Of a stretch of DNA of 64,000 bases, positions 33,206-42,748 are shown piece after piece. The notes below the pieces were generated by a model. It was not told the DNA's origin. It saw only the letters and a list, made by a program, of their open reading frames with translations, and made no database searches. Source of the DNA: Crocinitomicaceae bacterium (GTDB lineage Bacteria > Bacteroidota > Bacteroidia > Flavobacteriales_D > Crocinitomicaceae); contig JAOASF010000182.1 in NCBI GenBank assembly GCA_025210175.1, positions 1 through 64,000 of the forward strand, read 5' to 3'. The position numbers were made by a program, and so were the translations under genes. How positions within the stretch are numbered: the stretch's first letter is position 1; every line of letters starts with the position of its first letter.

Positions 33206-35869
33206 TTAATAATATTCTAAGAAGAAATCTTCGTATTCCTGTAATTTCTGTGTTTCAAACAGAATACGCAAGTTTTCCTGTGTAATGGCTATGATTTTAG
33301 CGTTCTGCAAGTCGAATAAGTGCTTTCTTGTTTTTTGGTAAACGCGGATGTACTCTTTGGCTTTCAGGTCGGTGTCGAAATCTTCTACTAATACGATACT
33401 TTGTGTGGTACCGTAAATTTTGGAAGACACTTTCAATCGATCTCTGGAGAAAAATTCTCGTGAGAAATCGGATATTTTAGATTTGGCCAGTCCTGTATTT
33501 TCATCTTCAGGCAAGAAAATCATGACATACATTTTGGCCTTGTCGTTGTATTTGTAAATGCTCTTGTTTGAGAAATCATCTTTCGTAAAAGTGGAATATC
33601 CGTTTTCCAAGATGCTAAGCATTTCCTTAGCTCGGGTGGCTTCGTCTGTATTTGGATATTCGGCAATAACGAGCTCAAGTGTTGGTTTCATGGTAGACTT
33701 GTCGGCATTCAATCGACCCTGACACATGGCTTTCAACAATATGTACTTCGAGCGAAAGGCATTTGTTGGTTCATTGGCGATGATGTTCTCAGCCTTGGTC
33801 AGTACAGGATAATACAAACCAGAACTGTAGCGATTCAGTGCTTGCACATATTCCTTTTCGGCAAAGGCGTCCATTTCCTTTTTCTTGATGAAGTAGTCGG
33901 GGTCGCGCAGATAGTTGGCGTAATCCGAATTGGGATAGTTGTTCAACAAAAAGCTTTTGTTCACCGAGGCAATGGTTGGGTTGGTTTTTTCGTTCATTCG
34001 GTACAACTCAAATGCAGACATCGGTTTGTATTCCGATTCCCAACTTTTCTCCAATACGCCATTAAATTGTTTGGCAGCGATGGCTGGTTCGTTCAACTGA
34101 TCCTTGTAAATAATTCCAGCATCGTAGAGCGCTTTGCACAACTTGGTTTGGGAAGCGGCGATGCTCGAGTCGTTTAGAGGAACATCCTTCATGAGTTGCT
34201 CAACGGTTAAACTATCAATAGGTGGTTTGGACACCGATGCAGCATCTCCATCTCCACTTTCGTTGCCCGTAGAATCGTCTATATTGATGTTGTTCGCCAT
34301 CACGATTTTCTCACTTCTACGCCAGTTGTCTTCGTCTTCTCGAACACCCCACTGTCGTTTGAAATCATCAAAGCCTTCTGCTCGTGTTTTGGCATTTCTG
34401 AAGTACCATTTGCTTCCACCCTGTGTTTGATTGAAAGCGCTTTCATTTTTGGCTAACTCGGCCAATTTTTCCGCCTCTTTTTTCTTTCGGATGCGCTCGC
34501 GTTCTTTTAATATCTCAATAACATTTTCCACATAAGCAATGCGCTCCGATTCCCCCATGGCAGAAATTCGCAAGAGACTGTCTTCTCGTTGGGCTGATTC
34601 AACGGCCACCACCAGGTCATTCAGCTTCAAAGCCTTGTTTCGAATACCCTCTGCATTGGGATAAGTTTCAGGCATAAACTGAGCGCAACTATCGTAGTAC
34701 TTTTGGGCAATGACGTAATTTTTTTCTTTGAATCGAAGGTCACCCATTTGCTCGTAGGCCATTGATTTTTGACGGGCGTTAGAAGTGGAGTAAAAAGCAG
34801 AAGCAGTCAAATAAACGAAGGTTTGCTCCTTGTTGTTTTTCTCCAATTCAATTTGCGCAAGTGCGTAATAAATTTGGTCTCTGTACTCTGCATTTTTAGC
34901 ATCCTTGAGCATTTTGTTGAGATCCTTGATCAATTTTTCGTTGGCTCCCAAGAAGGCGCGTTTCAATCGAGCGCTAAAAGCCATGTCGTATGGCGCATTG
35001 CATTTCAATACTTTGGCATAGTAATCCTGCGCATTAATCCGGTTCCCTTTGGCTTCTTCTAATTGTCCGAGAATAAAGTAAATGCGAGCTTTGTCTTTCT
35101 TTTTCTTAATAACCTCCAATGCAAGTTCCAAGTTTTCGATCAACTTGTCATCTTCTTTTTTGGCTTGATGATATTGCGCTCTGGTGAGGTAGTATACCGG
35201 ATAAAGTTCTCTAGGAACCCTGGCTTGCTCTTTTTCTCCTTTTTTCTTCTTCTTGTCGAATTTTGCCTTTAGTCGATCAAGGGCCGAAATTTCCTTTTGG
35301 TCTTCGATGGCTTGCTTGATAGCATCCAGATGAAAACCCGCTTCAGTCACCTTGTTTACTGCCAATGCCGTTTTGGCCATCCACAATTCACCGATGTAAT
35401 TACTCGGGTCATTGACATAAAACTTCTTGATGAATTGGAAGTTTTTTTGAGCCGCAATGTAGTCACGGCGCATGTATGAGGCTTTGCCAATAGTAATCCA
35501 GTTTTCGTCGATAAAGGAATTGTTTTCTTCCTTTTTCTTGGCCGCTTTTGCACTTCCGGGCATGCTGTGCTCTTGAATCACCTTCGAACATTTGGCGATG
35601 GCCGTATCTATTGCGGGATAAAGTCCCTCCACGTCAGCTTCCTTTGGATATACTTCTATGGGCAACAAGGAGTAGTAATCCTCTCTCAAGTTTTCGCGAT
35701 ACGAACGAAGTGCGTCGTCTAATAGAAGGTTGGCATTGAAATAGCCGTTGTATTGAGCAGTCGTTGAATGGTAAAAACGGTTGATAGCCGTATTGTTCGC
35801 GGGATTACAACCCACAAAAAAGAGGGATGCCCACAATAGCGTTAAAAACCAAAGTTTATTTATTTTCAT
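33206..35869 (-). CDS. porW: PorW/SprE-type lipoprotein of the type IX secretion system
   Basis: The 887-residue protein has a lipoprotein signal with lipidated Cys at 21 (FFVGCNPANN) and then the PorW/SprE opening NRFYHSTTAQYNGYFNANLL. The body is TPR-rich (YFILGQLEEAKGNRINAQDYY; QKSMAYEQMGDLRFKEKN) and ends in a conserved ...YEDFFLEYY. SprE of Flavobacterium johnsoniae is about the same size and is needed for type IX secretion and gliding. It leads the operon with bactofilin, AtpZ and the AtpI-like gene. Confidence 0.9.
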   Translation of the reverse strand: MKINKLWFLTLLWASLFFVGCNPANNTAINRFYHSTTAQYNGYFNANLLLDDALRSYRENLREDYYSLLPIEVYPKEADVEGLYPAIDTAIAKCSKVIQEHSMPGSAKAAKKKEENNSFIDENWITIGKASYMRRDYIAAQKNFQFIKKFYVNDPSNYIGELWMAKTALAVNKVTEAGFHLDAIKQAIEDQKEISALDRLKAKFDKKKKKGEKEQARVPRELYPVYYLTRAQYHQAKKEDDKLIENLELALEVIKKKKDKARIYFILGQLEEAKGNRINAQDYYAKVLKCNAPYDMAFSARLKRAFLGANEKLIKDLNKMLKDAKNAEYRDQIYYALAQIELEKNNKEQTFVYLTASAFYSTSNARQKSMAYEQMGDLRFKEKNYVIAQKYYDSCAQFMPETYPNAEGIRNKALKLNDLVVAVESAQREDSLLRISAMGESERIAYVENVIEILKERERIRKKKEAEKLAELAKNESAFNQTQGGSKWYFRNAKTRAEGFDDFKRQWGVREDEDNWRRSEKIVMANNINIDDSTGNESGDGDAASVSKPPIDSLTVEQLMKDVPLNDSSIAASQTKLCKALYDAGIIYKDQLNEPAIAAKQFNGVLEKSWESEYKPMSAFELYRMNEKTNPTIASVNKSFLLNNYPNSDYANYLRDPDYFIKKKEMDAFAEKEYVQALNRYSSGLYYPVLTKAENIIANEPTNAFRSKYILLKAMCQGRLNADKSTMKPTLELVIAEYPNTDEATRAKEMLSILENGYSTFTKDDFSNKSIYKYNDKAKMYVMIFLPEDENTGLAKSKISDFSREFFSRDRLKVSSKIYGTTQSIVLVEDFDTDLKAKEYIRVYQKTRKHLFDLQNAKIIAITQENLRILFETQKLQEYEDFFLEYY

Positions 35870-35956
35870 TCGAATGCTGTCCTTACTGCTTTCATCAACG
35901 CAAAGTGCACAAATTATTGTGTAAAGGAGCGTTAAATTTAATGATTCAGAAAGGCT

Positions 35957-36667
35957 TTAGGCGATATTGGTAAAAACTTGTTGAATATCATCGTCTTCTT
36001 CGATTTTATCCAACATTTTCTCTACTTCAGTAAGCTGCTCTTCTGTTAATTCAATAGGAGAAGTCGGGATGCGCTCCAAGGTAGATTTGGTTGCCTCGAG
36101 TGACATGTCTTCCAAGGCTTTTGCCAAGCTTCCAAAACTGGTGTAATCTCCATAAATGACCACTTTGTCGTCAACAATTTCGATTTCTTCTAAACCTGCG
36201 TCGATCAGTTCCAACTCCAATTCTTCAACATCGATGTTGTCTGTTTTCTCCAATTCAAATACAGCTTTTCGGTTGAACATGAAATCCAGTGACCCGTTGG
36301 GAACAACTCCTCCTCCAGCTTTGTTGAAGTACGATTTTACATTGGCCACGGTACGCGTTGGGTTGTCGGTAGCACATTCTACTACAACCAATACACCGTG
36401 TGGACCTTTTCCTTCGTAGATAATCTCAGCAAAGGCAGCCACGTCTTTTTGCGTAGCTCTTTTAATGGCCGCCTCGATGTTGTCTTTCGGCATATTTTGC
36501 GCCTTGGCATTTTGAATCGCCGAACGCAATTTGGCATTCATGGCAGGGTCGTCTCCTCCTTCTTTGGCAGCCATAGTGATGGCCTTGCCCAATCGTGGAA
36601 ACAAACGAGACATCTTGTCCCAACGTTTTTCTTTTGCCGCTCTGCGGTATTCGAACGCTCTACCCAT
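35957..36667 (-). CDS. YebC/PmpR-family DNA-binding protein
   Basis: The 236-residue protein has the YebC hallmarks: [53 protein letters not shown], and [19 protein letters not shown]. Members of this family regulate transcription or, as more recently reported, help ribosomes through proline stretches. It is a single gene after a TATTTTTG box. Confidence 0.95.
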   Translation of the reverse strand: MGRAFEYRRAAKEKRWDKMSRLFPRLGKAITMAAKEGGDDPAMNAKLRSAIQNAKAQNMPKDNIEAAIKRATQKDVAAFAEIIYEGKGPHGVLVVVECATDNPTRTVANVKSYFNKAGGGVVPNGSLDFMFNRKAVFELEKTDNIDVEELELELIDAGLEEIEIVDDKVVIYGDYTSFGSLAKALEDMSLEATKSTLERIPTSPIELTEEQLTEVEKMLDKIEEDDDIQQVFTNIA

Positions 36668-36684
36668 TTCTTTTAATTTTTCGA

Positions 36685-36692
36685 CAAAAATA
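36685..36692 (-). promoter_or_regulatory. -7 box TATTTTTG of the yebC-like gene
   Basis: Exact TAnnTTTG match, 17 bases before the ATG at 36667. Confidence 0.5.
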
Positions 36693-36750
36693 AGGGAAAA
36701 TTACGTTTTGAAAAGCCCTGAAAGAGGGAAGTTTCTATAGGTGTAATGCT

Positions 36751-36758
36751 TACTTTTG
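36751..36758 (+). promoter_or_regulatory. -7 box TACTTTTG of the GT9 gene
   Basis: Exact TAnnTTTG match ending five bases before the GTG at 36764 and lying downstream of the ATG at 36746. This favours the GTG as the true start. Confidence 0.5.
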
Positions 36759-36763
36759 GGGCT

Positions 36764-37747
36764 GTGAAAATTCTCGTTGTTCGTTTTAGTTCCATTGGGG
36801 ATATTGTCTTAACTACTCCTGTAGTGCGTTGCTTGAAAAAGCAGGTACCGAATGTGGAGCTTCATTTCTTGACCAAGGAATCATTCGGGGTTTTACTCGA
36901 AGCCAACCCATATGTGGATAGACTTTGGACCATGAAAAAGTCACTTTCGGAAGTGAAAACGGAGTTGAAAGCTGAACAATTTGATTTAATTGTGGACCTG
37001 CACCACAATCTCCGCACCGCTCGATTGAAAACCTACTTGGGCGTGAAAGCGGTGGCTTTCGAAAAGTTGAATTTAAAGAAGTGGTGGTTGGTTAGAACCA
37101 AGCGCGACCTGATGCCGAAAATGCACATTGTGGACCGTTATTTAAAAACGGTTGAGCACTTGGGAGTTAAGGCGGATGGGGAGCCATGTGATTTTTACAT
37201 AGACCAGGAGAACGAGCTCAATTTGGGTGATTTTCAGCTGAAAGAAAAGGGCTTTTTAGCTGTGTCGATGGGTGCACAATTTGCCACCAAAGTGATTCCA
37301 GAGGAACACCTGATTTCTCTCTTGGCGGATATACCAGACCCGATCGTTTTGTTGGGAGGCAAGGGAGATTTCGAAAAGGCGGAGTTGGTAAAAGAAGGAC
37401 TGAAAGGGCAACAAGTGCACAACATGTGTGGATTGTTCAACCTGCAGCAAAGTGCTTATTTGTGTAAAACAGCGGCAGCTATCCTCAGTGGTGATACTGG
37501 CCTCATGCACATAGCCTCTGCATTTAAAACTCCAATAGTTTCGGTTTGGGGAAACACCGTTCCTTCACTCGGCATGTATCCATATGCTCAGAAAGACTTG
37601 TATTCTATCCACGAGGTTAAGAATTTGGATTGTCGCCCTTGTTCAAAAATTGGCTATCAAACTTGTCCAAAGGGACATTTCAAATGCATGAATGGCCAGA
37701 ATTACCCAGCCATTCACACCGATTTATTGAACAAAATTTCTACTTAA
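36764..37747 (+). CDS. Glycosyltransferase family 9 (heptosyltransferase-like)
   Basis: The 327-residue protein starts MKILVVRFSSIGDIVLTTPVVR, the GT9 opening, and has SGDTGLMHIASAFKTPIVSV in the ADP-sugar-binding C-terminal half. Family 9 includes the LPS heptosyltransferases WaaC and WaaF. The sugar used here is not evident. I chose the GTG at 36764 because a -7 box lies between it and the ATG at 36746, and because family members begin at this point. Near the end, CRPCSKIGYQTCPKGHFKC carries four cysteines, a pattern seen in related proteins. Its stop overlaps the convergent gene in a shared TTAA. Confidence 0.88.
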   Translation: MKILVVRFSSIGDIVLTTPVVRCLKKQVPNVELHFLTKESFGVLLEANPYVDRLWTMKKSLSEVKTELKAEQFDLIVDLHHNLRTARLKTYLGVKAVAFEKLNLKKWWLVRTKRDLMPKMHIVDRYLKTVEHLGVKADGEPCDFYIDQENELNLGDFQLKEKGFLAVSMGAQFATKVIPEEHLISLLADIPDPIVLLGGKGDFEKAELVKEGLKGQQVHNMCGLFNLQQSAYLCKTAAAILSGDTGLMHIASAFKTPIVSVWGNTVPSLGMYPYAQKDLYSIHEVKNLDCRPCSKIGYQTCPKGHFKCMNGQNYPAIHTDLLNKIST

Positions 37748-38646
37748 GGGAAGCGGAATAAAATACCAAATCCTCCTCCAAATGATGTTCCAATGTTGGT
37801 AGCCGTGTATGCAGAAGATGACATGCTTAGCATTCCGCGCAGGTTGGCACGCAAGCTGATGTTTTTAAACAAATTGTCTTTCATGCCCAATTTCATTTCT
37901 ACTCCCAAAGGAATAGCCAGCTGCCCCATAAAGTAGCTTGAATTCAACTCATAACTTTCAAATTTTGAAACGTACTCTTGATTGACCGAAGTTGAATTGA
38001 TGTAATCAGAAACGGATACACGTGTTTTTCCAGAAAAAGCCAAATTCAAATTGGCACCTGTATAGAAATGGAAACGCTTGTCATTTTTTGAATGCAATTC
38101 ATATCCGACTTGTACACTTGTTAAACGCGTGTAGGCGTTAAAATTGAAATAACGTATGTAGGTTGTATCAACATAGGTTTCTTCTCCTGTTTGTTTGGAA
38201 ACCAGTGTGTCGTAGCGTCCGGATGTTGTATAGTATCGGGATAAGTTTCCAACAGAAGCAGATCCCGTTCCTAATCCTAAGGTTAATCGACCTTCAAATC
38301 GCTTTGTTTTTTGATCCACCAATTGAACGCTCAAGGCACTCATGCTATTGGAGTTATACCCCATTCCGCTCATATAGTAGCCAAAAGTATGACCATAGCC
38401 GTACCCAAACCATCCAAATTCGTTGCTGTTGCTCAAGAGGCTATCAATCGACTTCATGTTCATGGCGACTTGGCTGTTTTGTTTAACCAAATCGTCAGTT
38501 AGTGTAGCATTCAGATCGGAACTTCGATGGGAGTATCCATTCGTTTCAAAAGAAATGTAATTGAATTTAAAGCGTCTCTCGCCACCATCTTGTGCGAAAC
38601 TGTTAGCAACTGTGCCCAGTAAAAGACAAAAAAAGATGTACTTCAT
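37744..38646 (-). CDS. Probable outer-membrane beta-barrel protein
   Basis: The 300-residue product has a signal peptide (MKYIFFCLLLGTVANSFAQ) and then alternating polar/hydrophobic strands rich in Gly, Tyr and Ser, ending GGGFGILFRFP with aromatic residues as expected for a barrel end. No domain is recognised. It may be a porin-like or adhesion-related barrel. It is convergent with the GT9 gene and divergent from dxs. Confidence 0.65.
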   Translation of the reverse strand: MKYIFFCLLLGTVANSFAQDGGERRFKFNYISFETNGYSHRSSDLNATLTDDLVKQNSQVAMNMKSIDSLLSNSNEFGWFGYGYGHTFGYYMSGMGYNSNSMSALSVQLVDQKTKRFEGRLTLGLGTGSASVGNLSRYYTTSGRYDTLVSKQTGEETYVDTTYIRYFNFNAYTRLTSVQVGYELHSKNDKRFHFYTGANLNLAFSGKTRVSVSDYINSTSVNQEYVSKFESYELNSSYFMGQLAIPLGVEMKLGMKDNLFKNISLRANLRGMLSMSSSAYTATNIGTSFGGGFGILFRFP

Positions 38647-38772
38647 AAGTCCAAGGTTTAATGTATTCCGTAAATATATCTGGCACTAACGGATAATAAA
38701 AGTCCTTATTGTCAGTTAAACTAAAAACGAACAAAAGTCAATCCAAAACAAAATAAACCAGTCACTTGTTGC

Positions 38773-38799
38773 TTTGTGTAAACAGATGCAATAATTTTG
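38773..38799 (+). promoter_or_regulatory. dxs promoter (TTTG - 15 - TAATTTTG)
   Basis: TTTG at 38773-38776 and exact TAATTTTG at 38792-38799 are 15 bases apart, slightly short of the usual spacing. The dxs ATG is at 38819. Confidence 0.5.
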
Positions 38800-38818
38800 C
38801 TGAGAATCTCTTACGTCG

Positions 38819-40771
38819 ATGAATCCATACAAAGCAGGCCCCTTCCTAAGTAAAATCACTATCCCACAAGACCTTCGGGAAAATTTTACGATTCAGGATC
38901 TTCCACAAGTTTCTCAGGAATTGAGACAATACATCGTGGATGTAATTTCTGAAATTGGAAACTCTCACTTTGGGGCAAGCCTTGGAGTTGTGGAGTTGAC
39001 CGTTGCTTTGCACTATGTATTCAATACTCCCGACGATCAATTGGTTTGGGACGTCGGACATCAGGCCTACGGACACAAAATCTTAACGGGACGTAGAGAG
39101 CAATTTCATACCAATCGAACGAAAGGAGGGATTTCAGGATTCCCAAAAAGATCGGAAAGTGAATACGATACCTTTGGGGTAGGTCACAGTTCAACGTCTA
39201 TTTCTGCCGCTTTGGGAATGGCTGTTGCGAGTAACTTCAAAGGTGAAAAAGAGCGCCAGCATATTGCAGTAATTGGTGATGGAGCCATGACTGCAGGTTT
39301 GGCCTTCGAAGGAATGAACCACGCGGGTTTTGAAAAAGACGCAAACTTGTTGGTCATCCTGAACGATAACTGTATGTCGATAGACCCGAACGTAGGGGCT
39401 TTGAATCAGTATCTTACCGATATTACCACTTCACATACTTACAACAAGGTAAAAGATGAGGTTTGGAAGTTGTTGGGAAAAATTTCAAAATTCGGTCCAG
39501 ATGCGCAAACGGTTGTGTCGAAAGTTAGCAATGCGCTAAAGAGCTCCTTGATGAAGGAAAGCAACTTGTTTGAAGCCTTGAACTTTCGCTACTTTGGGCC
39601 GGTTGATGGTCATGACGCTATCGGTTTGGCCAAAATATTAGAAGATTTAAAAGATATCCCTGGTCCTAAATTATTGCACGTAATCACCAAAAAAGGGGCT
39701 GGATACAAATATTCTGAAGAAGGGAACCCAACCCAATGGCACGCTCCTGGTGTATTCAACAAGGAGACAGGTGAAATTGTAAAAATTGTTCCCAAGGCAC
39801 CACAACCACCGAAATACCAAGAAGTTTTCGGGCATTCAATTGTGGAACTAGCCGAAAAAAATAAGCAAATCATGGGGGTAACCCCAGCCATGCCTTCGGG
39901 TTGTTCCTTGAACATCATGATGGCGGCCATGCCCGATCGTGCTTTTGATGTGGGTATTGCAGAGCAACATGCAGTAACATTTTCTGCGGGTCTAGCTACC
40001 CAAGGAATGGTTCCTTACTGTAATATTTATTCGTCATTTATGCAGCGCGCGTTCGACCAAGTGTTGCATGATGTGGCCCTTCAAAATTTGAACGTTGTGT
40101 TCTGCTTGGATAGAGGAGGATTGGTAGGTGCCGACGGTGCTACCCACCATGGAGCATACGATTTGGCTTACATGCGATGCATTCCAAATATGATTGTTAG
40201 TGCTCCGATGAATGAAGAGGAGTTGCGCAATCTGATGTACACGGCCCAGTTGCCAGACCAAGGGCCATTCACCATTCGCTATCCGCGTGGAAATGGAGTG
40301 ATGACGGAATGGAAAACACCCTTCAAAGAAATCAAAATTGGCCAAGGTCGTAAATTGACCAATGGGGATGATTTGGCATTGGTAACTGTAGGACACCCAG
40401 GTAACTTTGCTCAGGAGGCCATTGCGAAATTGAAAGAAGATGGGTATTCGGTGGCGCATTACGACATGCGTTTTGTGAAACCACTGGATGAAGTAATGTT
40501 GCATGAAGTTTTCTCCAAATTCGACAAGGTAATCACTGTGGAAGACGGTTGCGTTATGGGTGGATTTGGTTCTGCAGTATTGGAATTTATGGCTGATAAC
40601 GGTTATTCTTCGCAGGTTACTCGACTTGGAATTCCAGACCAATACATTCATCACGGAACACAAAAAGAACTTTGGGCCGATTGTGGATTTGATGCAGCTG
40701 CCATCGAAACTACCGTGCGTAAACTCTTAAAGTCTAGCAAAAGTCTAAAAGCCGAAGAGAAGGCTGGATAA
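38819..40771 (+). CDS. dxs: 1-deoxy-D-xylulose-5-phosphate synthase
   Basis: The 650-residue transketolase-like enzyme has the thiamine diphosphate motif region GDGAMTAGLAFEGMNHAG, WDVGHQAYGHKILTGRR early on, and DVGIAEQHAVTFSAGLATQG in the second domain. It condenses pyruvate and glyceraldehyde-3-phosphate as the first step of the MEP route to isoprenoids. Length is normal. It has its own promoter; the sugar transporter follows 90 bases later and may be partly co-transcribed. Confidence 0.97.
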   Translation: MNPYKAGPFLSKITIPQDLRENFTIQDLPQVSQELRQYIVDVISEIGNSHFGASLGVVELTVALHYVFNTPDDQLVWDVGHQAYGHKILTGRREQFHTNRTKGGISGFPKRSESEYDTFGVGHSSTSISAALGMAVASNFKGEKERQHIAVIGDGAMTAGLAFEGMNHAGFEKDANLLVILNDNCMSIDPNVGALNQYLTDITTSHTYNKVKDEVWKLLGKISKFGPDAQTVVSKVSNALKSSLMKESNLFEALNFRYFGPVDGHDAIGLAKILEDLKDIPGPKLLHVITKKGAGYKYSEEGNPTQWHAPGVFNKETGEIVKIVPKAPQPPKYQEVFGHSIVELAEKNKQIMGVTPAMPSGCSLNIMMAAMPDRAFDVGIAEQHAVTFSAGLATQGMVPYCNIYSSFMQRAFDQVLHDVALQNLNVVFCLDRGGLVGADGATHHGAYDLAYMRCIPNMIVSAPMNEEELRNLMYTAQLPDQGPFTIRYPRGNGVMTEWKTPFKEIKIGQGRKLTNGDDLALVTVGHPGNFAQEAIAKLKEDGYSVAHYDMRFVKPLDEVMLHEVFSKFDKVITVEDGCVMGGFGSAVLEFMADNGYSSQVTRLGIPDQYIHHGTQKELWADCGFDAAAIETTVRKLLKSSKSLKAEEKAG

Positions 40772-40861
40772 AACAATCCAAAGGTTTTCTTAGCATCTAT
40801 TTGTCAATCGGTTAATCCAATTGCTTGTTTTTTCTATTTTCGTTTGCTCAAAGCTAAAACA

Positions 40862-42637
40862 ATGACTGAACACAACGCAAGCACAGGGACTGCCCAAGCC
40901 ACTCCTGCCAAAAAAACGAATTACGGTGCGCTTACTACTTTAACTACTGTCTTCTTTTTTTGGGGATTCATAGCAGCTGGTAACAGTGTTTTCATACCCT
41001 TTTGTAAGAGCTATTTTACCCTAGATCAATTTCAAAGTCAGTTAATTGATTTTGCCTTTTACTTGGCCTATTATCTCGGTGCCTTGTTGTTATTCGTGCT
41101 TTCTTCTCGCAGAGGGAAGGACATTGTAGGCTCTTGGGGGTATAAGAAATCCATCGTTTACGGCTTGTTGTTTTCAGCGCTTGGTGCTGCAACCATGATA
41201 TTTTGTGTGGAGGCAAATAGCTTTCCAGGCATGCTGATCGGCTTGTTCATTGTCGCACTCGGCTTTTCCTTGCAACAGACTTCAGCCAATCCATTTATGA
41301 TTGCTCTCGGTGACGAAAAAACGGGAAGTAGCCGAATTACCCTAGGAGGGGCAATCAATAGTTTTGGTACAACCCTAGGACCATTGGTGGTTTCTTTGGC
41401 TTTGTTTGGATCAGCTGCTGCCTTAGACGAAGAAGCTATCAAACATCTCAGTCTTTCAAAAATCATCATGTTATACGCCTGTGTAGGTGGATTGTTTGTG
41501 TTAGTGGCTGCTCTTTTTGGGTTTTCTAAAAGTTTACCAGCCAGTAAGGACGAAAGCAAAATAGAAAAGGCAAAAAAAGCGGTAAGTACTTTGACGATCA
41601 TGACCGTTTTACTGATTTTTTGTTTTGTACCGGTCTTCAATTCATACCGCGGTGACGATATCAAGAAATTGGATGAATTGCAAATGGCTTTAGATACCAT
41701 TGGAATTGATGACCAAGGAAACGCCCTTACCTTAAATGCGCAGCAGTTGATTACGAAGGACGAACTTCTGAGGCAAATAGAAAATATTCGAGTACCACTT
41801 GAGCAAACGCGTATGTTTTGGTTGTCAATGGGACTTTTGGTAATCATTGGCGGTTTGGTTTTCGCTTACATGAAAGGAAAGAAAAACAAAGAAGGTTGGG
41901 GAGCAATGGCTTATCCGCAGATGACCTTGGGTATGTTGGCCATTTTCGTTTATGTTGGCGTTGAGGTGGCTCTTGCGAGTAACTTGGGTGAACTATTGAA
42001 ACAACCTGAATTTGATTCCAAAACAACTTCTGAAATTGCACCTTATGTTGCCATGTTCTGGGGAAGTATGATGATTGGTCGTTGGACAGGAGCAATAGGC
42101 GCCTTTGATTTATCTGAAAAAATCAAGCAAATTTTGCGATTTATCGTCCCTCTGGTTGCCTTTAGCGTCGTTTTATTGGCGGCACATTTTTCAGGCTATG
42201 AAGTACGAGGATTGTACTGGTACATCGTGTGCGTATTGTTCCAAATTGTCGCCTTTTGGTTAACGAAGGACAAGCCAGCATTCACCCTTTTGATATTCAG
42301 CATTTTGGGTGTAATAGCTACCTGTTTGGGCGTTTTTGGTTCAGGAACAATGGCCATTTACGGTATTTTGAGTGCAGGATTGTTTTGTTCAATAATGTGG
42401 CCATGTATTTTCTCTCTTTCATTGGCAGGTTTGGGCAAATACCAAGCTCAAGGTTCTGCCTTCTTGGTCATGATGATTTTAGGAGGATCCATTATACCTC
42501 CTCTACAAGGGAAATTGGCCGACATTATCGGAATTCAAACTTCGTATTTGATTTCGGTTTCTTGTTTTGTGTTCTTGGCTTTCTTCGCTTATGCAGTAAA
42601 GAACTTGTTGAAAAAGCAAGGATTAAACTTTCAGTGA
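40862..42637 (+). CDS. Sugar MFS transporter, FucP-like, with extended loops
   Basis: The 591-residue protein belongs to the fucose/glucose/galactose:H+ symporter group: FFFWGFIAAGNSVFIPFCKSYF near the start, ALGFSLQQTSANPFM in helix four and GGAINSFGTTLGPLVV in helix five. It is much longer than the usual 410-440 residues, mainly because of a polar insertion at about 265-320 (SYRGDDIKKLDELQMAL onward) and extra helices. Transport of a hexose is likely; the exact sugar is not known. I chose the ATG at 40862, in place of an in-frame upstream TTG. Confidence 0.85.
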   Translation: MTEHNASTGTAQATPAKKTNYGALTTLTTVFFFWGFIAAGNSVFIPFCKSYFTLDQFQSQLIDFAFYLAYYLGALLLFVLSSRRGKDIVGSWGYKKSIVYGLLFSALGAATMIFCVEANSFPGMLIGLFIVALGFSLQQTSANPFMIALGDEKTGSSRITLGGAINSFGTTLGPLVVSLALFGSAAALDEEAIKHLSLSKIIMLYACVGGLFVLVAALFGFSKSLPASKDESKIEKAKKAVSTLTIMTVLLIFCFVPVFNSYRGDDIKKLDELQMALDTIGIDDQGNALTLNAQQLITKDELLRQIENIRVPLEQTRMFWLSMGLLVIIGGLVFAYMKGKKNKEGWGAMAYPQMTLGMLAIFVYVGVEVALASNLGELLKQPEFDSKTTSEIAPYVAMFWGSMMIGRWTGAIGAFDLSEKIKQILRFIVPLVAFSVVLLAAHFSGYEVRGLYWYIVCVLFQIVAFWLTKDKPAFTLLIFSILGVIATCLGVFGSGTMAIYGILSAGLFCSIMWPCIFSLSLAGLGKYQAQGSAFLVMMILGGSIIPPLQGKLADIIGIQTSYLISVSCFVFLAFFAYAVKNLLKKQGLNFQ

Positions 42638-42748
42638 TTCTTCGTTGTGAGAACAGGCCGAGCAGCCTTTCTCCTTCTTGGTAAACCTGCGAATAAGGAA
42701 GTAAAGGGCTCCCGCTAAGGCTACTATGGCGATGATGGCTTGTGTCAT
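42623..42748 (-). CDS. FeoB-associated Cys-rich membrane protein
   Basis: The 41-residue peptide MTQAIIAIVALAGALYFLIR is a single membrane helix followed by a basic stretch and GCSACSHNEESLKV. It begins in the last codons of feoB (ATGA, 4-base overlap). Tiny proteins of this form are known as FeoB-associated Cys-rich membrane proteins. The CxxC may bind iron. A longer in-frame extension inside feoB is a coincidence. Confidence 0.85.
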   Translation of the reverse strand: MTQAIIAIVALAGALYFLIRRFTKKEKGCSACSHNEESLKV

